The notes under the pieces: model-generated
Databases searched by the model: none
The model's input: the letters and a program-made list of their open reading frames with translations, nothing else
Told to the model about the DNA's origin: nothing
Translations under genes and position numbers: made by a program
In this document: in pieces, positions 14,996-20,907 of the stretch
Layout of the letters: the number at the start of each line of letters is the position of its first letter
Numbering within the stretch: position 1 is the stretch's first letter
Assembly (NCBI GenBank): GCA_934394665.1
Contig: CAKRRS010000043.1
Span: forward strand, 1-20,907
Length of the DNA: 20,907 bases
From: an uncultured Acetatifactor sp.
Lineage (GTDB): Bacteria; Bacillota; Clostridia; Lachnospirales; Lachnospiraceae
Reading direction: 5' to 3'

Positions 14996-17296
14996 TTATC
15001 TGTTCTCGTTTACATAGACCTGTACACGGCTCTGGATGACGTTTGCCACGTCTGCCGCTGACTTCTGTCCCTTGAAGAAGCCTTCGGCCTCTTCCGTAAT
15101 GATATTCGTGATTTCATCATTGCTGGAAGTACTTGTAGGCTCTGCCACGCTGATCAGATCCTTCAGAGTTGCGATTTCTTCCTCGGTAGGCGTGTGGTAG
15201 GTATACTCCCAGTCACCGTAGCCTATGGAAGAAGTACCGTTTTCCGGAATCGGGTTGCCATTCTCATCCAGGATCTGATTGCCGTCTTCGTCTGTCATAT
15301 AAGTTACATTGGTCGCCTTCTCCACAGCTGCGTCCAGTGCGGACTTGCTGGCCGGAAGACCATAGGAGAACATATCGCTGGCCGGCTGGCTCAGATAGTC
15401 CTCAATAAATGCCCATGCGCCGTCCTTGTTGGAAGATTTTGCAGAGATCGCATACAGTTCACTTACCTGCATATAAGTTCCGCTTCCGCCATTAGAGGTA
15501 GGATAACCGATATAGGTTACCGGCTCTCCGAAGATAGCTTCCTGCTCCTGGATACTCTCCAGCTGATAGATTTGTGTCATGTTCAACAGCACTTCACCGG
15601 CCTGGATCTTGGCAGGAGTAGATCTGTCATCATTCTGCCAGTCATATTCCTCAGGGAAGCTATTTACAAATTCCAATACTTTTGCGAAATCTTCCGAATC
15701 AAAACTGCACTTACCACTCTCCCAGTCAATGTAGCTGTCCAGATCATATGCAAGCAGCATATACAGCATGCTACTCTTGGTCATTCCGTCGAACAGAGAA
15801 ACTCCCTCGTGGGCAGCGGAATATGCCATGATATCATCTACCGTCCAGCCCTTTTTCTCTCCTACATCGGCGGTCTTACCTACGATAGTGCTCAGAGTGA
15901 AAGATTTAGGAATACCTACCAGTTTACCATCCATTGTGTAGCTGTTGATAATATTCTCAAAGAAATCGTCTTTATTCAATACACTACTCTTCTCCAGATA
16001 AGGAGTCATATCTTCAAATACGCCCTTGCTTGCCAGAGACTTCACATCCAGATTGGCCAGATCCAGGATATCCGGACCGGAACCGGAGGTAATATCGTTA
16101 TTCATGGCGGTGATGCCATCAGACCAGGAATTTTCTGTCCAGTTATTCTCATCAATATAGGTCTTGATATTTACATGATACTCGTTACTCTGTTTGTTAA
16201 ATGCAACGGCTGCTGTCTGCAGTGCCTGGGAAGTATACAGCGTACCGATGGTCACCTGGGTCTTCTGTGCCACTTCGCTGGCCTTGGTCTTCGTCAGCTT
16301 CACAACATCCGTTTCGCCGGTGTTCCAGTCATTAATCACTGCCAGCACCTTACCGTCACTTGTCAATCCGGCATATTGCACATAGTTGCCATTGATATCG
16401 CAATCCAGCCAGGTCAGTACTTCGGTAGTCTTCTGATCTGCCAGACTGTATTCATACAACGTGGTATCCGTATTTACCAGCAGATCCTGATCCACACCCG
16501 GTGTCAGAATACTGTTACCGTTGCTATTGGGAAAATTATCATAAGACCGGCCTGCTTTTTTGCCTTCAAAGTCAACTTCCGCTAATTTGTTATTGCCGGA
16601 ATTGTCGTAATAAGTGAAATACACTTTACCGTCTTTCGCGGTTCCGATGCTCTGGATCCACTCGCTGTCCGTCTGCACTGCGCCCTGGAACTGACCTTCA
16701 CTGTCAAACAACCGGATCAGCGTATTAGAGCTGATATAGAATCTGCCCTGACCGTCAATGCACATACTGCTGACATAAGAGTTTTCCTCATCCTGCTGCA
16801 TGATATCGGTAATGTCCTGTTCTGCGATCTTTGCTCCGGAAGCATCATACTTACGAAGCACAGTCTGCTGTTTGGAATATGCATCATCGCCTTCCGTGGC
16901 ATTCCACTGATATTCCACAGTATAAATATTGCCGTCGGCATCTATCTGCATGGAATTCAAGCCACCGTTTGTACCGTCGATCGTAATCGGCAGATCTTCC
17001 CTGCTGCCGTCTGTCAGAGAATAGGCACCTAAGCTTATCTTGTTTTCACCGCTTTCCTCATCCCACTGATTATTTGTATAGTAGAGCTTATCTCCCTGCA
17101 CGGTCAGGTTATTGTAATTGGAATTCGTATCACTATCAAGTTCCAGATATTCGGGAACATAGACATATTCCTTTGCTGCTGTCTGTTCTCCCTGACTGTT
17201 TCCTCCGTCCTGCCTGCCGCAGGCTGCCAGAGACATTGTCATGATCGTAGCCAGGGTGACCGCAGTCGCCTTTTTGATCCGATAAAGATTTTTCAT
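14996..17296 (-). CDS. lipoprotein solute-binding protein 2 with N-terminal propeller-like half
   Basis: This is the first gene of the six-gene unit. A signal peptide ends in lipobox LAAC with C26, so the protein should be lipid-anchored on the outer face. Residues about 60-335 contain propeller-like blades such as ADGNIYTVEY, GQGRFYISS and KDGKVYFTYY. From about 346 (TQVTIGTLYTS) the sequence is solute-binding-protein-like, with SGSGPDILDLANLD at 404-417 and the late NKDGAWAFIEDYL helix. An Asp/Asn/Gly-rich hairpin insert lies near 668-686. The final NIITEEAEGFFKG and QSRVQVYVNENR blocks match binding protein 1. At 766 residues it is well above normal for binding proteins. ATG 17296 has AGGAGAGGA 4-5 bases before it. 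The permeases immediately downstream make an importer role likely, though a sensing or adhesion role for the propeller half is possible. Confidence 0.9.
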   Translation of the reverse strand: MKNLYRIKKATAVTLATIMTMSLAACGRQDGGNSQGEQTAAKEYVYVPEYLELDSDTNSNYNNLTVQGDKLYYTNNQWDEESGENKISLGAYSLTDGSREDLPITIDGTNGGLNSMQIDADGNIYTVEYQWNATEGDDAYSKQQTVLRKYDASGAKIAEQDITDIMQQDEENSYVSSMCIDGQGRFYISSNTLIRLFDSEGQFQGAVQTDSEWIQSIGTAKDGKVYFTYYDNSGNNKLAEVDFEGKKAGRSYDNFPNSNGNSILTPGVDQDLLVNTDTTLYEYSLADQKTTEVLTWLDCDINGNYVQYAGLTSDGKVLAVINDWNTGETDVVKLTKTKASEVAQKTQVTIGTLYTSQALQTAAVAFNKQSNEYHVNIKTYIDENNWTENSWSDGITAMNNDITSGSGPDILDLANLDVKSLASKGVFEDMTPYLEKSSVLNKDDFFENIINSYTMDGKLVGIPKSFTLSTIVGKTADVGEKKGWTVDDIMAYSAAHEGVSLFDGMTKSSMLYMLLAYDLDSYIDWESGKCSFDSEDFAKVLEFVNSFPEEYDWQNDDRSTPAKIQAGEVLLNMTQIYQLESIQEQEAIFGEPVTYIGYPTSNGGSGTYMQVSELYAISAKSSNKDGAWAFIEDYLSQPASDMFSYGLPASKSALDAAVEKATNVTYMTDEDGNQILDENGNPIPENGTSSIGYGDWEYTYHTPTEEEIATLKDLISVAEPTSTSSNDEITNIITEEAEGFFKGQKSAADVANVIQSRVQVYVNENR

Positions 17297-17366
17297 TTAT
17301 TCCTCTCCTCTTTTCTTACTAAAAGCAATCGGATAACACTTTTTTCAGACAGATCCGGCTGCTTCT

Positions 17367-17380
17367 TATCTTTGAAGATA
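17367..17380. promoter_or_regulatory. inverted repeat in the leader of the transport locus
   Basis: TATCTT and AAGATA flank a TG centre, giving a 14-base imperfect palindrome located about 14-27 bases into the predicted transcript. It shares the ATCTT/AAGAT half-sites with the palindrome at 17428-17437. The two may be paired operator sites, but AT-rich chance repeats are not excluded. Confidence 0.35.
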
Positions 17381-17400
17381 TTTCTTTTTCATCTAGGCTC

Positions 17401-17429
17401 ATTATACCTTATTCCCACTATAAAAGCAT
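17401..17429 (-). promoter_or_regulatory. promoter of the six-gene transport locus
   Basis: A perfect TATAAT -10 box lies at 17401-17406 on the minus strand. At 17 bases spacing the -35 position (17424-17429) reads ATGCTT, a poor match. Transcription would start near 17394, leaving about 98 bases of leader before binding protein 2. A strong -10 with a weak -35 is typical of activator-dependent promoters. Confidence 0.5.
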
Positions 17430-17437
17430 CTTAAGAT
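17428..17437. promoter_or_regulatory. 10-bp palindrome at the -35 region
   Basis: ATCTTAAGAT is a perfect palindrome overlapping the -35 position of the predicted promoter. A regulator bound here could either recruit or block polymerase. The same half-sites recur at 17367-17380 downstream of the -10 box. Confidence 0.35.
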
Positions 17438-17477
17438 TTTATGAACTTATATTACGAATTTTACAGTATTTTATTAC

Positions 17478-17507
17478 AAAAAAGGTATAGGGCAAACGTC
17501 CTATACC
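17478..17507 (-). terminator. Rho-independent terminator overlapping the PHP gene end
   Basis: Read on the minus strand, GGTATAGG and CCTATACC form an 8-bp perfect stem (17484-17491 with 17500-17507) around an 8-base loop and are followed by six T residues (17478-17483). The TAG stop codon of the PHP gene is inside the upstream arm. This isolates the PHP gene from the transport locus. Confidence 0.9.
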
Positions 17508-18274
17508 AGTTTGTGCATTTCCACTTTTCTCTTGTGATGACGGTACAGGCTGCCCAGTCTGTTATAGAACCAGAACGATTGTACCAGAATATTGTTTGCC
17601 TTTCCGATTTTTTCTTTGGTCGTGCCACGGTAATAAGCTCCGCCGCAGGTAATTCCCTCTCCGGCTTTCACTGCCCGGATCAGATCAGATTCGCAGTATA
17701 TTTTCTCATGGATATCCGTATATGCCATACCGATACAGTCTGATTTATGTGCATCGCTTCCACCGAATGCCGGTTTGTCATACATCTCCGCCAGAACCCC
17801 GGCACAGTGGTTGCTCTCCGGTGACTCACAGGCATTGAACCCTTCCAGAAAATCAAACTGACTCATCACCGCCAACTGATTTCGTTTCTTCAACGTATTG
17901 GTAAAACTCAGATACTTTTCGCCGCAGGGATGTGCCGGTCCTAAGATACCTCCGTGTTTGTGTACAATGTCGATCAAAATCTGTACCGGCAGACCTCTGA
18001 GTTCCAGAATTTTCAGTTTTACTGTCTCCGGCATAATGACAAGAATGTGTCCGGCATCGATGGTATCGTATTCAATTCCCTTCAGGACTACAAAATCTTT
18101 GTACTTATTCCCTTTGATCTCACGTTTCCATGTGCGATAACCGTTGTAAGAATTATGGTCGCTGACCAGCATTCCGTCAAATCCTTTGCGGATCAGTTCA
18201 CCGATAAATTCTTCGATAGGGACCTTTCCGTCCATGGAGCCTTCTTTTGTATGACAATGCATATCAAATCTCAT
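17501..18274 (-). CDS. PHP-domain phosphoesterase
   Basis: This is a predicted metal-dependent phosphoesterase of the PHP superfamily, which includes histidinol phosphatase, the DNA polymerase III PHP domain and RNase AM-like enzymes. Numbered from ATG 18274 (257 residues), the metal-binding motifs appear in order: H6 and H8 in HCH, D39-H40 in SDHN, E68 in GIEYD, H76, H115 in AHP, E150 in NACES, and D174 and H176 in GGSDAH. A longer reading from TTG 18322 is rejected: the predicted transcription start near 18315 lies downstream of that TTG, and AAGGG sits 8 bases before 18274. The gene has its own promoter and terminator, so it is monocistronic. The substrate is unknown. The C-terminal 40 residues, rich in Lys/Arg/His, lie after the last motif. 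Confidence 0.9.
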   Translation of the reverse strand: MRFDMHCHTKEGSMDGKVPIEEFIGELIRKGFDGMLVSDHNSYNGYRTWKREIKGNKYKDFVVLKGIEYDTIDAGHILVIMPETVKLKILELRGLPVQILIDIVHKHGGILGPAHPCGEKYLSFTNTLKKRNQLAVMSQFDFLEGFNACESPESNHCAGVLAEMYDKPAFGGSDAHKSDCIGMAYTDIHEKIYCESDLIRAVKAGEGITCGGAYYRGTTKEKIGKANNILVQSFWFYNRLGSLYRHHKRKVEMHKLV

Positions 18275-18322
18275 CCTTTTGTCCCTTCTTTCTCTGCATT
18301 TCCCATTCTTTCGTCCATGCAA

Positions 18323-18351
18323 AGTATAGCAGATTCCCTATTATGATTCAA
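18323..18351 (-). promoter_or_regulatory. promoter of the PHP gene
   Basis: TTGAAT (18346-18351) and TATACT (18323-18328) on the minus strand are spaced by 17 bases, with five of six matches in the -10 and four of six in the -35. The expected start near 18315 gives a leader of about 41 bases to the ATG at 18274. Confidence 0.7.
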
Positions 18352-18500
18352 CGGTTTGCGGTAAAAAAATCTTCCTTTTTCTGACATTTTACGTATGTTT
18401 TACCGTTATTTTATATAACTGTCCGTGCGCAAAATAATTTTCTCCGGCACTGTTATTGTATATGGCGCATGTACCATTGTATCTGTATTCCCTGAAATAT

Positions 18501-18524
18501 AAAAGGAGCAGGTCTCCCTGCTCC
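18501..18524 (-). terminator. Rho-independent terminator of serC-serA
   Basis: On the minus strand the arms GGAGCAGG and CCTGCTCC (18517-18524 and 18505-18512) form a perfect GC-rich 8-bp stem with a 4-base loop. The stem is followed by TTTT and ATATTT. It begins 20 bases beyond the serA stop codon. Confidence 0.92.
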
Positions 18525-18543
18525 CTTTTCAAAACGTATATTT

Positions 18544-19707
18544 CTATTTCACCACACGTACACGGAAGACCCCGTCAATCTTCTGCAAAGATGCTACCAG
18601 TTCCGGTGTTGCTGCATCTTCGATATCCAGCATCGTGTATGCCACTTCTCCGCGGGATTTATTGGTCATATTGGAGATATTGATGCCCTTCTCACCGATA
18701 ACTGCGGTAAACTGTGTCAGCATGTTGGCAATATTTTTATGGAAAATTGCAATTCTGCCTGTCTGGCTGCAGACGCCCATATCACATGCAGGATAGTTCA
18801 CACTGTTGCGGATATTGCCGTTCTCCAGATAATCCATCATCTCTTCCACTGCCATCTTTGCACAGTTATCCTCGGACTCCTCGGTACTTGCTCCCAGATG
18901 AGGAATAACGATACATCCGGGCTGACCTGCTGTGGTGGGATTTGGGAAATCGGACACATAACGTGCCACCTTGCCGCTCTTTAAGCCTTCCAGTACATCC
19001 GCCTCATTTGCAAGCAGATCCCTGGCAAAGTTTAGTAAAATCACGCCGTCTTTCATCTTGGCAATGACATCTTTGTTGATCATTCCCTTTGTAGAATCCA
19101 GCAGAGGCACATGGATGGTAATATAATCACAATTGGCATAGATTTCATCCACATCGATCACATGCTTTACAGAACGGCTTAAGTTCCATGCTGCATTGAC
19201 AGATACATAAGGATCATATCCGTAGACATCCATACCAAGGCTGACAGCGGTATTGGCTACCTTAACACCGATTGCGCCCAGTCCGATGACACCCAGCTTT
19301 TTGCCCATCACTTCGGTACCGGCGAATTTCTTCTTTTCTTTTTCTGCCGCTTTGGCAATATCTGCGTTATCCATGGAAGCTTTGACCCATTCGATACCGC
19401 CTACCACATCACGGGCTGCCAAGAGCATACCTGCGATCACCAGCTCTTTTACGCCGTTGGCATTGGCACCGGGCGTATTGAATACAACAATACCTTTTTC
19501 GGCACATTTGTCCAGAGGGATGTTGTTTACACCGGCACCGGCTCTTGCCACTGCCAACAGGTTATCCGGCAGTTCCATCTCATGCATGGAAGCGCTGCGT
19601 ACCAGAACGCCCTCTGCGTCATTGATATTTTCTATTACTTTATAGTCTGCTGTCAGACGATCCAGACCCACTTTGGAAATGGGATTCAGGCAATTGATCT
19701 GAAACAT
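18544..19707 (-). CDS. serA: D-3-phosphoglycerate dehydrogenase
   Basis: This enzyme oxidises 3-phosphoglycerate to 3-phosphohydroxypyruvate with NAD, the first step of serine synthesis. Numbered from ATG 19707 (387 residues), it shows the nucleotide-binding GLGAIG at 142-147 in a Rossmann fold. The catalytic Arg is at about 229 in NFARD and the catalytic H270 is in PHLGAST. A C-terminal ACT domain (about 318-387) begins GRIAIFHKNIANML and suggests serine feedback control. It is the short PGDH type, without the intervening domain. The common G after Ala-Arg is Asp here. The upstream in-frame reading to 19740 would overlap serC. AAGGAGGAA lies 6 bases before 19707 and overlaps the serC stop codon, so 19707 is the start. 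The gene follows serC by 13 bases and is closed by a strong terminator. Confidence 0.96.
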   Translation of the reverse strand: MFQINCLNPISKVGLDRLTADYKVIENINDAEGVLVRSASMHEMELPDNLLAVARAGAGVNNIPLDKCAEKGIVVFNTPGANANGVKELVIAGMLLAARDVVGGIEWVKASMDNADIAKAAEKEKKKFAGTEVMGKKLGVIGLGAIGVKVANTAVSLGMDVYGYDPYVSVNAAWNLSRSVKHVIDVDEIYANCDYITIHVPLLDSTKGMINKDVIAKMKDGVILLNFARDLLANEADVLEGLKSGKVARYVSDFPNPTTAGQPGCIVIPHLGASTEESEDNCAKMAVEEMMDYLENGNIRNSVNYPACDMGVCSQTGRIAIFHKNIANMLTQFTAVIGEKGINISNMTNKSRGEVAYTMLDIEDAATPELVASLQKIDGVFRVRVVK

Positions 19708-19720
19708 GTTTGTTTCCTCC

Positions 19721-20803
19721 TTACAGGTTTTCCGCCTCAAATTTCTTCATGAACTCTACCAGCTTCTCTACGCCTTCGATCGGCATTGCGTTATAGATAC
19801 TTGCTCTCATACCGCCCACGGTTCTGTGGCCTTTCAGGTTTTCAAATCCGGCTTCTTTTGCTTCTTTGACGAATTTGGCATCCAGTTCTTCGCTGCCGGT
19901 GACGAAAGGAACGTTCATTAAGGATCTGTCTTCCTTGCGGACAGTACCCTTGAACAGCTTGCTCTCATCCAGATAATCATACAGGATCTTCGCCTTTTTC
20001 TCATTGCGTTCCTTCATCACTTCCAGTCCGCCCATCTTCTTCAGCCATTTGAATACTTTACCGCAGATATAGATGCCATATGCGGGCGGTGTATTATACA
20101 GGGAATCTGCATCCGCATGGGTCTTGTAACGAAGCATGGTCGGTGTACCGGGAAGTACATCCTCTGTGATCAGGTCTTCTCTGATGATCACGATCACGAC
20201 ACCTGCGGGTCCGATATTTTTCTGTACGCCACCGTAGATGACACCGTATTTGGTCACATCTACCGGCTCGGACAAAAAGCAGCTGGATACATCCGCTACC
20301 AGGGGCTTACCCTTGGTATTGGGCAGGGTCTTAAATTTTGTACCGTAGATGGTGTTGTTCTCACATATGTATACATAATCTGCATCTTCACTGATCGGCA
20401 GATCGGAACAATCAGGAATATAAGAGAAAGTCTTATCCTCGGAAGAAGCAATCTTGTTTGCTTTACCGTAAAGGGAAGCTTCCTGATATGCTTTTTTCGC
20501 CCACTGACCGGTTACGATGTAATCAGCCACGCGGTTCTTCATCAGGTTCATGGGGATCATTGCAAACTGCTGACTCGCACCGCCCTGTAAAAACAATACT
20601 TTGTAATTGTCAGGAATATTCATAAGCTCTCTGAGATCAGCTTCTGCTTCCTTAATGATCGTATCATAGGCTTTAGATCGATGGCTCATCTCCATTACGG
20701 ACATGCCGGTTCCTCTATAATCCAGCATTTCATCGGCTGCTTCCTGTAATACTTCCTCCGGAAGTACGGCAGGACCTGCGGAAAAGTTATACACTCTTGC
20801 CAT
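19721..20803 (-). CDS. serC: phosphoserine aminotransferase
   Basis: This is a PLP-dependent class V aminotransferase that converts 3-phosphohydroxypyruvate and glutamate to phosphoserine, the second step of serine synthesis. Numbered from ATG 20803 (360 residues, the standard length), it has the N-terminal FSAGPAVLP signature at 7-15 and the PLP lysine K195 in GGVQKNIGPAG. DVSSCFLSEP lies before the lysine and the phosphate-contacting HRTVGGMRASIYNAM near the end (326-340). A TTG two codons upstream, at 20809, is only 3 bases from the AGGAGG, whereas the ATG at 20803 is 9 bases away, so the ATG is chosen. It is the first gene of serC-serA. No separate serine phosphatase gene (serB) is seen here; the PHP protein downstream of serA might be considered, but it has its own promoter. 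Confidence 0.97.
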   Translation of the reverse strand: MARVYNFSAGPAVLPEEVLQEAADEMLDYRGTGMSVMEMSHRSKAYDTIIKEAEADLRELMNIPDNYKVLFLQGGASQQFAMIPMNLMKNRVADYIVTGQWAKKAYQEASLYGKANKIASSEDKTFSYIPDCSDLPISEDADYVYICENNTIYGTKFKTLPNTKGKPLVADVSSCFLSEPVDVTKYGVIYGGVQKNIGPAGVVIVIIREDLITEDVLPGTPTMLRYKTHADADSLYNTPPAYGIYICGKVFKWLKKMGGLEVMKERNEKKAKILYDYLDESKLFKGTVRKEDRSLMNVPFVTGSEELDAKFVKEAKEAGFENLKGHRTVGGMRASIYNAMPIEGVEKLVEFMKKFEAENL

Positions 20804-20855
20804 TTTCAAAGACCTCCTCGATATTTTCTAAATTTTTTATAAAAAGCATAGGTAT

Positions 20856-20884
20856 AGAATAAGCTTTTCATTTGCTTTAGTCAA
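20856..20884 (-). promoter_or_regulatory. promoter of serC-serA
   Basis: TTGACT (20879-20884) and TATTCT (20856-20861) on the minus strand are spaced by 17 bases. The start near 20849 leaves a 46-base leader with a strong AGGAGG ribosome site. The leader is too short for a T-box or riboswitch. Confidence 0.6.
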
Positions 20885-20907
20885 CTACATTGTTAAATTA
20901 TTTTCAA

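Noticed and set aside
15194..16585. A 463-codon plus-strand open frame opposite binding protein 2
   Set aside because: It is antisense to a gene with a signal peptide, lipobox and family motifs. Its translation has no recognisable domain, is rich in Cys, His and Ile as antisense frames tend to be, and it has no clear ribosome site.
18275..18322. N-terminal extension of the PHP protein to TTG 18322
   Set aside because: The predicted promoter starts transcription near 18315, inside this extension, and the HCH motif is already close to the N-terminus from ATG 18274.
18274..18544. PHP gene as part of the serine operon, acting as a phosphoserine phosphatase
   Set aside because: A strong terminator follows serA and a separate good promoter precedes the PHP gene. 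The PHP motifs alone do not show phosphoserine specificity.

Overview
The window looks like a chromosomal segment of a Gram-positive anaerobe of the Clostridia, most likely a Lachnospiraceae-type gut bacterium. The reasons are moderate GC content, strong AGGAGG-like ribosome sites, lipobox-bearing solute-binding lipoproteins, large multi-gene sugar-type ABC loci without their own ATPase, and two-component kinases of Firmicutes type. No rRNA, tRNA, CRISPR array, insertion sequence or phage gene was seen. This placement rests on protein character only, not on a search.

Layout from left to right. Nearly every gene is on the minus strand, so transcription runs right to left. Positions 1-59 may hold the tail of a plus-strand gene. 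leuD (89-580) and leuC (818-2089) encode isopropylmalate isomerase of leucine biosynthesis. They are separated by an unusually long 237-base gap, and a perfect 15-bp inverted repeat lies at the leuC promoter. Next come a large multi-spanning sensor histidine kinase (2443-4980) and its OmpR-type response regulator (5076-5792), then thiamine pyrophosphokinase (5896-6546). The only complete plus-strand gene is a YgjP-type zinc metallopeptidase (6896-7333), which ends in a clear terminator.

The central 10 kb (7423-17296) is a single co-directional six-gene locus. Its transcription order is lipoprotein solute-binding protein 2, two carbohydrate-type ABC permeases, an HlyD-type membrane-fusion adaptor, a MacB-periplasmic-core-like membrane protein with only two membrane spans, and lipoprotein solute-binding protein 1. 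No ATPase is encoded. Both binding proteins have an N-terminal half that reads like a beta-propeller and a C-terminal solute-binding half, and both end in the same tail sequence. This mixture of importer parts and exporter-like parts is the most interesting thing in the window.

The right end holds a PHP-domain phosphoesterase with its own promoter and terminator, then serC-serA, the first two dedicated steps of serine biosynthesis. These two genes form a tight operon with a recognisable promoter and a strong terminator.

How the genes fit together: the leu and ser genes are amino-acid biosynthesis, and the two-component pair is a self-contained signalling unit. The six-gene locus is probably a cell-surface binding and transport machine that borrows an ATPase from elsewhere in the genome. 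Its substrate cannot be read from the sequence.
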